From NCBI GenBank assembly GCA_018292915.2, contig JACVVK020000479.1, positions 123,501-187,500 of the forward strand: a DNA stretch of 64,000 bases, read 5' to 3'. Of this stretch, positions 26,460 to 38,439 are shown piece by piece (position 1 is the first letter of the stretch; every line of letters begins with the position of its first letter). The notes under the pieces were generated by a model that was given only the letters and a program-made list of their open reading frames with translations, was not told the origin of the DNA and did not search any database. This DNA is from Batillaria attramentaria. Its lineage: Eukaryota; Mollusca; Gastropoda; Batillariidae. The position numbers were made by a program, and so were the translations under genes.

Positions 26460-26813
26460 CTAAATGGAAAGTCCGGTCTTGGTGACGAACTCCGCTGTCC
26501 GCCGCAGCGACGCTGTCGGTCCCCAGAGCTTCTCTTGTAGGTCCGCCTCACTGGGCCACAGCTGGCGTCGGAGGGCGCTGTAGGTGGGACACGTCTGGAG
26601 GATATGGGTTGGAGTCTGTGGGCCTGTGCCACATGGACATTGGCCAGTGTGTGAGATCTGCAGGCGGTAGAGATGGGAGAGGAGTTGGCAGTGTCCAGTT
26701 CTGAGCCTGAAGATGGCGACTTGATCGGCTCTGTCCAGCTGGTAGATGTTAAAGTAGTCTACTGATCCGCCTGTTTTTGAAAATGGAGAGGCGTCATCAA
26801 TAAATGACGACAC
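26460..26813 (-). pseudogene. LINE reverse-transcriptase C-terminal relic (CCHC tail)
   Basis: An open stretch of about 117 codons resembles the far C-terminus of molluscan non-LTR retrotransposon ORF2 proteins: QLDRADQVAIFRLRTGH, a C-x-C-x8-H-x4-C knuckle (CPCGTG...HILQTC), and LWG...TKTGLSI at the end. No upstream polymerase palm or endonuclease is present, so it is a 5'-truncated copy. It lies downstream of the palmitoyltransferase stop codon. Confidence 0.7.
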
Positions 26814-27256
26814 CTGAGGTGTGCATTGTTAATACTGCGTACGTTTGGTGGAGCTGTATTACTGTATATCAACAGCATTAAAAGCCAATTTGTTCATACA
26901 CTCAGCACATGACATTCTATCTCACAAAGGTTACAACCTGGAAAGTATTTCAAAACATTGCACACAAAAATTACCTTTCAAAACCCTTAATCAACATTTG
27001 AATACACAGAGCAACATCTTTTTAAAATTTCTTTCTTACATCAACAATGCAGAGGCAGATAACATGTAACCAACAAGATGGACAAATTCAGGTTTCACAC
27101 ACACGCATCAGTAACTCCCTATTCATTTTTCAGTCAACAATTCTATGTGACGTGAAACCAATGCCTGGAGAGAAGCAAAATGCGAGTATTCACAGCCAAG
27201 ATCAAACAAATCAACTGAGCGAAGGGAGACTCAAAATTAACAACATAAACTGACGA

Positions 27257-27653
27257 CAGGCTCCATACAGGTTCACAGTATTTGTGACTTTTCCATGACT
27301 TTTCCAGGCCAACTCTCCTGTTTTCCATGGCAAATTCCTCGCCCTCTTTCACACTGACACACAGGAAGGCAGAAATTCTGAGTATATCAAAGTTATCAGA
27401 GTCAGTAAGACCCATGTTCAGACTTAGTCATTAGCCTTATGGGAAGGCAGTTTGTTGGTATTTTTGACGAACAGTCCAGTGAGTAATCATCAAGCTGACC
27501 GTCTCATTGTCTGGATCATAATGGCATCCATAAAATTCTGAAATTCCATGACTTTTCATGACTTTTGAGATAATTTCATAACTTTTTCAGGCCTGGAAAA
27601 GCTGTTTTCAAATTCCATGACTTTTCCGGGATTCCAGACCTGTACGGACCCTG
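27257..27653. mobile_element. hAT-like MITE, about 397 bp
   Basis: Ends CAGGCTCCATACAGGT and the reverse complement CAGGGTCCGTACAGGT form imperfect terminal inverted repeats. Subterminal copies of a CCATGACTTTTCC word occur on both sides in inverted arrangement. An 8-bp duplication could not be confirmed. It lies downstream of the palmitoyltransferase stop codon. Confidence 0.65.
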
Positions 27654-28062
27654 TGACATTACTCCAGGTAAAGTGTACGGTAGTAGTGTGAACAAACAAA
27701 CAACCCTCTCCCACAAACATACGAAGGCAGCCTGCGAAAACAACCCACAGGAGGAGAAAACTGGGGCCTTATGCATGGAAAGCGACTAGATCAGACTGAG
27801 ACTTAGCTCGGGTCCCATACTTATTATCTCGGGGCTATCATCAGTGTATATGACCATCTAGTCCCTGAAATAGCCGTAAACTTGCCTTGGTCTCAATTTA
27901 CACATCTAGAACTGATCTTTTAGCCTCAGTCATGCTAGTCTCGAGATTACGTCCTACAAGCATGAGGTTTCCTGCTCCCCACCAAAAGAGGAGAACGGTA
28001 TACAGTATTAAACAGAAAAAGAGGAAATGGTGGCAACATCAAGTGCTCCTCGAAAGACAGGG

Positions 28063-28171
28063 GTGTGTGTGTGTGTGTGTGTGTGTGTTGTGTGTGTGTG
28101 TGTGCGTTGTGTGTGTGTTGTGTGTGCGTGTGTGTTGTGTGTGTTGTGTGTGTGCGTTGTGTGTGTGTTGT

Positions 28172-28202
<31 letters not shown>

Positions 28203-28369
28203 GGGGGGTAGGGTACTGTGGACAACAAAAACAAACCAAAAGACAGCGGAAATTGGCATAACGCCCCCCCCCCCCCCCCCCCCCCAAATCATACCTCATG
28301 ATACATGATACTGACAAACTGTCCTGCTTGTCTTTTTTTTTTTGGTTGCCTTGTAAGTGGAACAGCGGG

Positions 28370-28429
<60 letters not shown>

Positions 28430-28430
28430 G
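28063..28430. repeat. GT/poly-G/poly-C/CA low-complexity cluster
   Basis: Imperfect GT (28063-28186), a G run (28187-28208), a C run (28263-28285) and CA (28373-28428). Homopolymer lengths here are likely to be unreliable in an assembly. Confidence 0.9.
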
Positions 28431-29468
28431 ACAACGGGAATTGGCCTACAAGTGGTGGAATTCCGCCAAATGGCTGGGGAAAAATCTCATGCCTGGTGCT
28501 AGTCTCTCTCCACTAATCAGACCCATGAGGAGATGAAAATGATCACCCGACACTGTACTCAGCAATGTGACAAAGAGCTTCAGTGACAAAAAAAAAAAAT
28601 CAGCATGGCCAATGGTCTTGTATGTGTATTGCTGTGAATGGTATTGTGACAGCAGTCAACTGCTAATCTGAGTAAACACCGACAAGAGCGACATAAAGGT
28701 AAGATCAGTTCAGGTTTGGATAGGAATGTTTCCACCCGCATAACTGAGATCTACAACCTACTGAAAGTTACAATCTGGAAAAGTGATGCTGAAAAAGTAG
28801 GAAATAAGGCCTTACACGTGTTTGGATGTTCAAGTGGAAAGTTGACCAAGCTTTCAAGCAGTTAAATTAACAAACTCTAAGGGAATTGACCCCCCCCCCC
28901 CCCCCCCCCCCCAGTGCCGATGACTAGTAATGAAAAATACAAGTAACGGTACAATGTAATAAGCAAAAGACGGCTGTGTCAAACAGTCCGAGTTGAAATC
29001 AATCTCACAAGTAGCATCTTGCCCCCCCCCCCCCCCCCCAAAAAAAAAAAAAAAAAAAACTGAAAAGAAAAAAGTTTGACCAATCAGTTAAGGTGTCACA
29101 GTTGATAATGATTTTTCTTTTGTTTTAGAGCGCTTTCCTCCAGTATATATATATAAAAAAAAAACAACAACAAACAGTCATACATCATTTTACAACAAAT
29201 TTTCGAAACAACCATTCCACACAACATGTGATTGTAAAAGAAGAAAAAGGACTACCCCACAAACTTTTCACAAACAAATCCTTCAACCCGAAAAAAAAAA
29301 GAAACCTGACATTTACAGACAGACATTCTGAAGAATGGCAGCACGGTTCATAGGCATGCTGCTGCTAAGATGCAAAATGAGATGGCAGTATAGCGATGAC
29401 AAATACGATGAAAATGTCAATGAAGATGAAGTAGTTCCTGATGACGAGAGGAACTGTTTTGTCTTGTG

Positions 29469-29680
29469 TCAGACGATGTAGGACTGTCTACTGTGTTCTG
29501 GACCTGTCGATGATAACTGGAACGGACACAGCCATGTCAAAGGATGTCCTGCAGCAGAAAGAACAGAGAGAATGTTGACCACCTATGTGAGTGTACTATA
29601 TCTATACACACATATATATATATATATATATAGCCAGTACTCACACACTCTCCCTCTCTCTCTCTCTCTATACATGTATA

Positions 29681-29748
<68 letters not shown>

Positions 29749-32700
29749 TGTATGATTTGGGGGGCTGAAATTCAGATGGGTATTATTTGTACCAAATCGA
29801 GTAAAAAATTCACACACAGACTTATTTATGGCGCCTGTTTTGCCTTCATGTACACATGAACGAAGATCGAGTGTGCATGTTTAAGATCCCAGTCCATTCA
29901 GGAGGGACGGTAGAATGAAAGACATTTCCACACCACACACTTGCAGGAAACAAAGAAATGGGGCGTGGCACTGTGTGAATACAGACACACTTCAATATGG
30001 AGCAACCTAAATTTCCATTACTACAGTCAAGGGAGAATAAAAGTGTACAAAGAAAAAAGAAAAAGAAAAAAAAACCAACAATACATATACGGCTAAAAAG
30101 ATCATAAAAGTGGCCGACCTTGACAAGCATTTGTGTTAACTATTGTATAGGGCTCTTTTTTTTAGTGAACTAAAACAAAATCAGTGTTAATGGCCTTTAG
30201 CAGGCTGGGGAACTGCTGAGGAAAAAAAATACTGAAACCTCGACTGGGGTGCAGAGGCAGCGTCCTGCTGAGGGAACACAGGGGCAATACCCCCCCCCCC
30301 CCCCCCCCCCTTTAAGAAAACAAATTTCAGCTATTTCAGCATTTGTAAGGCATTTAGTAGCCTCTGCTGGCACCCAAAAGTAAAATACTGCCTTGATACT
30401 GACATGCATACAAGTCTTCAAAAAGGAAGTTAGACTGTCCCGTATGGCATTACATGTATCATGATAGTGTTTGCAAACTTTTTCCTCCTACCTTTTCTTT
30501 GGCTGAAACTGACTTTTTTGGCTGAAAGAATTGGAAATTTGGCTGGACTTTGCCAAATGACTGAAAATTCCCCAGCCTGCTTCAGTTAGCACCTCCCCGC
30601 TACCCTCGGGTTTTTGGAGTCATTTAACATTTTGAAAGATCTCCTTTTTTTATTCTTGTTTTTAGACATTTTACATACATATATACATAAAGGAGAGAGA
30701 AAAAAAAAGACACAAAATTGACACCTGGCATAGTACACACACACACATATATATATGTATACTCTCGTTCATACCCTCACACAGCTTTGCTGGCTTACAG
30801 CTACACACATAAAAGGAGAGAGAGAGAGAGAGAGAGCGAGAAGATTTAGTGCCTTAAAGTGTCATGCACCAGGCACAGTAAAGGTTTCATTGGAGTAATG
30901 CCTCATATGGAAGCCAAATTCTGCAAAACTTTGTATATTTCCCAGCAACACCATCTTACTTACTTACTTAGGCCCCTGGCTCCACGTGGAGCAAACACCA
31001 TATCTACATGAAAGATCTCCATTTCTGTTTAATGTAGTATGTAATGCCCGCTCAAGATTTTAATTTGGGACTGAGCCGGGCACTCTCTGCTCGACATGTC
31101 AATTTGTGGTTGTCACAGCCGTTGTTGTGTGGTAGCCGCCGCTGCTGTTGTTGTTAGTATTTTTACAAGGAAATGTGAACTGCAAAGTAAACACTGTATC
31201 ACTACGTGACTGTGGTGCGAAGCGTACTGACATTTCTTTACAAGAGACGAGCCTCCTTACCTCTGCCAAATATTTCTTGAAATAACGCCATCTTCGACTT
31301 GGGCTGTCTGTGTGGCCCGTCCTTTTTCACGTGCTCCACTGCAGTTTCATCGTTCAGTATGGAAGAAATCTGTCAAAATACACCACACTGTCAGCACCTG
31401 CATATAACTGTATACACTAATAATAATAATAATAATGAGTATTGTATACGCGCTTTACCCAATTTCATGAATCGGCTCCAAGCGCCGCGAACTGAACCCA
31501 ATGCGCAATCTCACGTGAATCACACATATTCTCTCACACAATGGAAATAAACACATTACAATCACGTGGTGCTCAACTATTTAAGTTTCGGAATTTAGAA
31601 TTGCATTTATTTTTCAAATTTTTTAGGACTGAATATTTCCAAAGCAGAGGGGGAGGAAGCCGGAGTACCCGGACAGAACCCCCCGGCGATCGGCCCGAAT
31701 GATCGGTGCCACATACGAGAAGGAAAAATTCTTTGCCCCGAGTGGGACTCAAACCCCTGACCTCTCGCATTCGTGACAAGCCTCTTAACCACTGGACCAC
31801 TGACCGCCCCATACTACAGTTAGCCATGGTGGCCATATACCTGCGGATCTTGGGGGCTTATCAGCTACATAACCAAATAAAATTACTGTGAATTTGAAAA
31901 AAAAAAGAAGAAAAAAAGATGAAAGGACCCCACCAATATGAGCGAGGAGTTACCGACTGCCTGTGATATGGATGCATGCACCAAAGAATGGGAGCAAACG
32001 AGGGGAGACAACTACCGCAAAGTGGCAGGCAAACACACTGGTACTGGCCGGCTAAAGGCCGTTCTTAACCGGGCGAACCACCAGTCTGGCGAACTTGTTC
32101 GGCGAACTGTGTATTGTATACGAACAGGGCAAGTGCACACACGTACATAGTTCCAGAGGTTCGGCCGGACTAGTTCTCTTTCTTAACCGACCGTTAATGA
32201 TATGCATTCGTCATCGCCCGAACAAGGCGGACTCGGAAGTTGAGACAATCGTAAACAACCAAAATGGCCGCCTTCGTAGATCGAGACGACCAGGCATTTG
32301 CGGTAGTTATCGTTTTGAGTGTACTCTTGGAAGCCGAGGAAGAGAAGAAAAGAGGAAAAGAGCGCAAAAGAGGGAAATGTGAAGTGAGTCGATAGCCGCC
32401 ATGCCGTCCGCCATTTTCCTCAACTTTGTACATGCGCACAACAGCTCTCCCTGAGCAGCCAATCAGAGCGCAGGATCGCAAAAGGATCGCGAGGGTTCCC
32501 ACAACACGCTATGCAGTCCTCGAACCTAGTTCGCCGATCCTTTCGAACCAGGGTTTGCGCACAAGTATTTGGTCGGTTAAGAAACAACTTGCGCGAACCT
32601 AGTTCGCCGTACTCTCCGAACCTAGTTCGCGAACCAAAAGTCTGCCCGGTTAAGAACGGCCTTAACAGTTTAACTGACTGACTGAAGTCCTGAAAAACTG

Positions 32701-35700
32701 CTTGTACCTTTTATGATTTATAGCTGGCTATTTTTTTTTAGAGAGAGAGAGAGAGAGGTTCTAGCTAACGAAGTGTTTTTTTGTGTTTTTTTTTTTTTTA
32801 AAGGTGACATTACTGACAATGGCATGTGGGCAAGTGTATCTGGCTCCTACGTTTGAGGTGACAATGACAGCAAACTGGTGAAAATACAGTTTACGTTTAA
32901 CCTGCATTGGAAGACCATACCATTCTTATTCAAAATGCAAACGAAGCATACAAAACCCACATCATTTACCTGGTCACAGCCGATGGCCATCACAAACATC
33001 CCAAATAGAACTGATTCAATCATCAGCACAATGGAATGGATTCTGAAACAGACAAAAATCATATGAATGACTACAAGCGCTTCTGACAGAAACATGCATC
33101 TACCAAAAAAAACAAAAACAAAAAAACAAACAAACAAAAACCTGCAGGTAAAGAAGCCAAATAAACATCACTTGCACAGAATAGAAATGATTACAGTGTC
33201 ATTAACATGATACCCTCATGATGCCGCAAAAACTTTCTTTGTTCTTAAAGCACTTTAGCTTGTCAATTAAACATACTTTATCCCACACTAATGTGTCATA
33301 TATACACAAAAAAGGAATAATTATCAGGTCTGTTATCTCTCTCAAAAATATTCAAAACTACCCATAACCAACCTAAAAAGGAAATCAAGTGGACTCACAG
33401 TTTGACATGCTTTGCTTCCTTGGTGACGCCAGGATCAAGTACCCAAGCAACAATCACCATGGTAATGGCATGACAACTCGCCAAACCTGTCAAAATATTA
33501 AAAGAATGTAATAGTTATAAATACACAGTATGCATGTAACATTTAAAAGCACACTTGCAAATATATATGTGACCTGTTCTCGCAAAAGGGACCGAAAGTC
33601 GCGCTAGGCCGAACGGCGCTTCAGGCGAAAAGAGTGCCGGGGGTTAGTACGGCCGCCTTGTGAGTAGCCAACTTCAACTGCTGATATCTCTGTCAGTTTT
33701 AGTACTACAGCTTTCATGCTTATATTGAATTGAACTGCATAACCAGTAGATTGCAGTGATACATATATATCTCAAAACTGATAATTTTCGACTTATGGTC
33801 CCTTTTGTGAGAACAGGTCACATATGATGATCAGAGGCTGAGGTTAGAATAAAATGTATACGTCTGGGTTTACTCAAACTACACCACAGAAATCTAGACA
33901 TGAACAGTTACAAAACAATCAATCTGCTACTGTGAACATTACAAAGTTATGAACAGTTTACAAAATAAAACACATCCATGAACTTACCCACATAAAAGAG
34001 AAATTGGATGAAATACTTTTGGTTATATTCCCCGACACAATTATTTATCCTGAAAACAAAACAAAAATAAAGATAAATTGAGGATGCGATAATGATATGT
34101 CATGTACAGGAGAGCACACGATAAAGGAATTACTGTGCTCACATTCACAAGTGGAATTGATACACATGCAATGAAGGAATGGAAAGAAAAAACAGCACTA
34201 TATTCTGTTTAGCTGGAAATCTGAAACTAAGAGCAACCCAAACTCATGGCATTTTACTCACATTCTTGTCAGTAAACGACTCGAAAAAAATAAAAAAAAC
34301 TTTTATACCAAGGGAACAAAATTTACAGATCTATAGATCTATAACTGCTGTTTGCTAAGATTCACTGACCAACGAGACAGAATACGCTCGTTCCATCATT
34401 GTATCTGTCTCACTTTACCAAGGACAGTGATGATCCATTCGACGGATACAGCGACGGCAGATACGACAGTGGTGTGCTCGAGGGGGTCTGTACGTCTCAC
34501 ACTTCATGCATACAGTCCATCCATCCATCTACAAAAATGCAGAAAGACCACAGCTGACCAAAGGAAGCTGCTCCCAAATTATTCAACAAAAAGCATGAAC
34601 ATGTAGCTGTTATTTAGTGTCACAGCACCTTAAACAGCGATCGTCAAATGCGCTCGCCCGCTCGCTTTTGCTACCAAATTTACCGTCGGGCGAGTGAAAG
34701 CTCCGGTAGCGGTAGCCCGAATGCCGAGCAGGAATTGTGAGATGAACTCAGAACCTAGCAGCCACTCCGGCTTCCAGAATTTTTTTCGGGCTACCAGTTT
34801 TGTTCAGGATGGTAGCCCGAATGGCTACCATGGTCCTGACACATTTGACGATCGCACCTTAAAGGAAAGTTTCAGGGACCCTGTAACTGTTGTTAGTAGC
34901 CATACGCAGCAGTTTGCTATCAATCAGTCAGAAGCATTTCAGATAAAAAGTGTTTATAACACAAACTACACAACTGTGTGGGCCAGTTGTACAGGAGTAA
35001 CTGGTTCCTTTGTTGTTTTGTGAAAGCTTTAGGAGCCAATGAACAAAAGCGACGTTTAACTTATTTGCTGACGGGCTAAAAAAGCCCACTCTCCAGATGG
35101 TGACAATGACTTCAAAGAGTGCATGACTCAGGGATCGATTTTCTCGTGCGCCGTGCGACTATGTCTCATATTTTGATAAAATGTCGCATAGAAATTATGC
35201 AAAATGCGTCATACGTCGCACGAACATGACATCACAAGCGCACTTGACAACGCGAAGCAGAGATGCGCTGTCTGTGTCAGTCATAGAGTCTGTTACACTA
35301 ATCTAATTTTAGTGATGAGGCTTCCTTATCCCGCTCGCCGTGCACGCTGCCAGGAACTCTCGCTCGAAAGAGTTGCAAAAAATATTGGCGCGTTATCAGT
35401 TTTCTCAGTTCTGCGATCGAGAGGTCCTTTTCTGTTCAGATCCTGAACGTCACTGCACTTAAGAACAGGCTCTCGGCACAGACATGTGACAGAGTGATGC
35501 GGGTGAACTTGATTGTCTCATAGAAAATGAAAATGTCTCATAAAAATGACTGGTCAAGGAGACAATGTCTCATTGGCATATTTGAGTAAATCCATCCCTG
35601 AAGACTCCACTGTGAGTGAGTGCCGACAGAGTTTTGAAAGAAGGGTAGGGAGGTCTATTACCATTTCTTTCGGTGGCTGCGCAGAGTGCATGTCAGAAAA

Positions 35701-37214
35701 ATCCATACTGGCTGATGGAAGAGGGACAACACCAGGGTCTGACAGAACAGCTCTCATATGCGACATTCCAATCAGGAATACAATTGTGTTGAAAATCACA
35801 ACGTTGATGGCACCCCATAACCTGTAGAGGGGGAAAGAAAGAACAAAGTTAGAAGAAGACCTGCCATGTTCAACCGAACAAAATTTTGTAACAATCACTA
35901 TAGCCAATTATAACAAACAACATTCACTTATTTGTACTGGCAAGACTTGTACAAGTTTCTTTTCACCAGAAAATGTTTGCATGAGTTTGAAAAAAACAAA
36001 AAACAAAAAAAACCCACTTGAATCACTTGAAATTTTGTGTGTTCTTAGTTTACAGGTTAGACTTGTAAATAAGTACAATAAACCTGTATCTGACTGACAG
36101 CTGAAAATCAACAGTATTTTGATGGCAAAAACACATGGTCTGGATCAGTCTAGTGGTCAATCTAAGCCTTTCCAGATAAATGAACGCATAATTTGTTTCA
36201 AGTGGCCATTATGTCCCTTACACCCTTTGCCTCCACCTTCAGAAAAAGGACACAGCATTAGTGTCATACCCATACTAATGCAAAAAATCAAAAGTGCTTG
36301 AAACAGAAATTATGCATTTGCTGCCCGTTAGGGTTTAGAATTAGACTGGAGGGTGGATGGATTTTCATACATCCATACCAAAAGGGTTAATAATAATAAT
36401 GGTATTTGTCTTTGGAATAAACTCAATGTGCCAATCACTCCCTGACACGCACATTTTACAAACGATGGACAGACAATGAGACATACACTGGTGAAACTGA
36501 CTAGTTACTGACACAGGAAATTACTGGAAGGCTTTACAAAAGAGGGAAGTTTTAAGATTGCTCTTAAAAACAGACAGACATTTGTGCTGGCAGGGAATTC
36601 CAAAAGGTTGGTGTGACAAAACTGAATTTCAGGTTGCGCTTCGGAATTTTGAGAAGCCAGACTCTCAAACGATGACCGTCCAATAACAAAAAAACAAAAA
36701 AAAAAAAAAACGTCAAGAACAAAATCTGTACAACTGATATTTCTTTCACAGAATACGCTGACACCTAAAACTACAGGCAACAGCCTCATGAAATTGTTTT
36801 GGTGCACCTACTGCTGACAGTAGCACTACTACTAGTACTAGTAGTAGCAGCACAAGGTTTACATTGTCCTCTAAGTCTGCAGGACAAGTCACCGACTCAG
36901 TCCTCTCTCCATCCAGCCCACTTCTTTTGGATGCAGACGCACTTAGCAATGACCTAAACCTACATTACTATAACTACTAAAAGGCATTTATCTTGCCTGA
37001 AGGTGGAGGCCATAAAACTAGTCACAACATCAACACGGTCAGTAACCAAGCAAATGACAGCCCGAGAGTCGTTTATTTCGGCCAAGTTCACTTACGTGTC
37101 AGACATGGACGGTATGATCAGGTGTCTTACAATCACATAATCGGCGTACAACACGGCACCATACGTAATAATGATGCAAATAACGCCACAAGGGTCGTTC
37201 CTAAACACAACCAT
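29469..37214 (-). CDS. zDHHC S-palmitoyltransferase, GODZ/Dnz1 (ZDHHC3/7-like) type, complete, 8 exons, 266 aa
   Basis: Multi-pass membrane enzyme that transfers palmitate from CoA to protein cysteines, usually at the Golgi. Coding exons on the minus strand, in order: 37096-37214, 35662-35821, 34419-34528, 33988-34049, 33399-33486, 32970-33042, 31261-31369, 29469-29548. Phases match at every junction and the total is 801 nt including TGA. The start is the first ATG, in [10 protein letters not shown]. Membrane segments are near residues 10-30, 41-62, 143-171 and 182-202. The DPG motif is at residues 68-70. The Cys-rich domain is in exons 3-4: C100/C103, H112 H113 C114, C117, C120, then D125-H-H-C128 and INNCVGE. 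The TTxE-equivalent is the DETAVE segment ending at E216. The C-terminus ends in SYIV, which could be a PDZ ligand. The N-terminal half and the [11 protein letters not shown] stretch look closer to insect Dnz1-like enzymes than to human ZDHHC3/7; this comparison is from memory. Introns carry several transposon relics. All catalytic residues are intact, so the gene is probably functional. Confidence 0.95.
29606..29745. repeat. AT and (GT)n microsatellites just upstream of the last palmitoyltransferase exon
   Basis: TA repeats at about 29606-29632, CT at 29651-29668 and GT at 29685-29745, in the last intron close to its 3' splice site. Confidence 0.9.
29790..29945 (+). mobile_element. SINE family 3 fragment (body only)
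   Basis: TGTACACATGAACGAAGATC and GAGTGTGCATGTTTAAGATCC correspond to the family 3 body after the tRNA-like head. The head is missing. It lies in the last palmitoyltransferase intron. Confidence 0.5.
31410..31812 (-). mobile_element. SINE family 2, inverted copy in palmitoyltransferase intron 6
   Basis: The tail (TAATAATAATAATAATGAG) is at the left, the tRNA-like head (GGCGGTCAGTGGTCC on minus) at the right. It runs in the same direction as the host gene and its tail end stands about 40 bases from the exon at 31261-31369. Confidence 0.8.
32056..32662. mobile_element. PIF/Harbinger-like MITE, 607 bp, TAA-flanked, with remnant of a transposase first exon
   Basis: A perfect 19-bp inverted end AGGCCGTTCTTAACCGGGC on both sides, flanked by TAA at 32053-32055 and 32663-32665, the target site expected of Harbinger elements. 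Inside, on the plus strand, an ATG-initiated ORF (from about 32265) reads [15 protein letters not shown] and then an acidic-basic stretch ([14 protein letters not shown]), ending at a GTGAGT that resembles a splice donor. This looks like exon 1 of a HARBI1-type nuclease. The element sits in palmitoyltransferase intron 6. Confidence 0.75.
33568..33822. mobile_element. 255-bp MITE with TA duplication in palmitoyltransferase intron 4
   Basis: Terminal inverted repeats beginning TGTGACCTGTTCTC and continuing through CAAAAGGGACC, with one mismatch, flanked on both sides by TA (33566-33567, 33823-33824). It has no coding capacity. The TA target suits the Tc1/mariner group. Confidence 0.75.
35129..35600. 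mobile_element. hAT-like MITE, 472 bp, ending 61 bases from a palmitoyltransferase exon
   Basis: The left end CAGGGATCGATTTT and the right end (reverse complement CAGGGATGGATTTA) form imperfect inverted repeats. Inside are repeated GTCTCAT/GTCGCAT words. The right end stops shortly before the donor side of the exon at 35662-35821. An 8-bp duplication was not found. Confidence 0.55.
36505..36660 (-). pseudogene. Short LINE ORF tail relic in palmitoyltransferase intron 1
   Basis: The minus strand reads [11 protein letters not shown] followed, after a frameshift, by a [18 protein letters not shown] segment. This matches the P-x-L-W-N-S-L-P ... F-K-x-x-L-K-T-x-L-F signature at the C-terminus of jockey/CR1-like reverse transcriptases. 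The flanking sequence shows nothing else of the element. Confidence 0.5.
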
Positions 37215-37260
37215 CTTAGCGCTCCGTTACCCGGAAGTAGCCCAGGTAGAAATAAAGAGT
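37215..37260 (-). promoter_or_regulatory. Presumed 5' UTR/promoter-proximal sequence of the palmitoyltransferase gene
   Basis: Just upstream of the start codon, the plus-strand text contains a CCGGAAGT element, the ETS-type site common near TATA-less housekeeping promoters. The start codon itself lies in an AAGATGG context resembling a YY1 site. No TATA box is seen. The transcription start cannot be placed from sequence. Confidence 0.35.
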
Positions 37261-37458
37261 AACTTCCCTTCACCAAAACGAAACTTTTGGGAGGTTAAGA
37301 ACATACAATGTGCAATATAAGAGGCAAATTGTTGCTTTGTGTGTCTCTGAAATGTCAAATACGCATATATTGTAAGAAAAACACGATGGAACAGAAAATT
37401 ATTTTACGTGTACGGGATTTGGTATTATATAGATTTGGATCAACGATAGACGTCAACT

Positions 37459-37531
37459 GGGCCTGTGGCGCAATGGATAACGCGTCTGACTACGGATCAG
37501 AAGATTCCAGGTTCGAATCCTGGCAGGCTCG
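37459..37531 (+). tRNA. tRNA-Arg (anticodon ACG)
   Basis: A 73-nt cloverleaf without intron. The acceptor stem GGGCCTG pairs with CAGGCTC (one G-T pair at 2:71), and the discriminator base is G. The A box is TGGCGCAATGG and the B box is GGTTCGAATCC. The anticodon stem TCTGA/TCAGA encloses the loop CTACGGA, so the anticodon is ACG, read as ICG after deamination. A run of T at 37534-37548 is a strong Pol III terminator. The sequence is nearly the standard metazoan tRNA-Arg-ACG, so it looks like a functional gene and not a SINE head. Confidence 0.95.
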
Positions 37532-38439
37532 AATTTTTTTTTTTTTTTAAACCTTCGTTACAATTTTCTTTTTCATCATAAGCAATTTGAGCAGATCCCG
37601 CAACCATATGTGCACAAACATCTGCTCCATTTTTTGAAAACATTCATTCAGTCTTCAAGTGAGTGTGCTCACTGAGACCGACTAAAGAACCGACTGCCGG
37701 TTAGCCGTTCATCCTAAACTTTAAAAAAAGGTGGTTTAATCATCATGGATCAGACATTTGGTATATATAATCATACGTTTTTACTGACTGCCAGCAAAAC
37801 TGAATTGTGTATTTAGTTATGCGGACTGAGCACTCAGGCCGGTTCAAAGGCTAAGCCAGCCGGTGAGCTCACGGCTGACTGATACTAATGGCTGACTCGG
37901 AACCCGGCCCCACTATGAATGCTGTTAGTGTTACCCACATGGGTCCTTGGGCAATTACGAAGAGCCAGTTTTGTCCGGCTTTACTGACTGACTCACTGAC
38001 TAATTACGACACTGACACAGCCGGTGTGCAGTCTGTACAGCAATCATACACGAGAATTTCAGCACTGACACGAAGTGAGTGAGCTGTAATTGTTAACTCT
38101 TTTGTGTCGCTTGAGGCTGCCGCTGCCTCATCACTGTGACATCAGTGACTGATGGGATGGGCCTGCAGTAAACTGACTACATGTAAACAAACCTCTCTAC
38201 TGAGTAAGCTTCATTGAAGTGACACACCCTTGGCATTTTCAGTGGTGTACTTAATGAGACTGCCGCCTTCGAAGCTCTGATATTGTTTGCAGGATAAGAC
38301 TGAGGCTGCTTCATTTCAGTGACACCGGCTGGCAATCGCGACAGTTTTCCGAGACTGAGAAGTTTTGTGGCTTCTCAGTTCTTCTTCTTCGTCGTCTTTC
38401 AGTTCACTAGATGGGCGGGATGCCGCCAGTCGCCCGCAC

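Larger units (their letters stand above)
23171..29468. other. Convergent intergenic region and presumed 3' UTR of the palmitoyltransferase gene
   Basis: The minus-strand gene must end somewhere below 29469. Minus-strand poly(A) hexamers (TTTATT on plus) are seen at 26200-26205 and 24166-24171, and ATTAAA at 23909-23914; none is clearly preferred. The region is filled with repeats: pogo-like element, LINE relic, hAT-like MITE and low-complexity tracts. Confidence 0.45.

Noticed and set aside
31573..31836. ORFs around PGG and [18 protein letters not shown] text on both strands, repeated at 49748, 55151 and 63287
   Set aside because: They are translations of SINE family 2 copies.
37459..37531. 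tRNA-Arg as a SINE head
   Set aside because: The cloverleaf is perfect, the terminator follows at once, and no SINE body or tail is attached.
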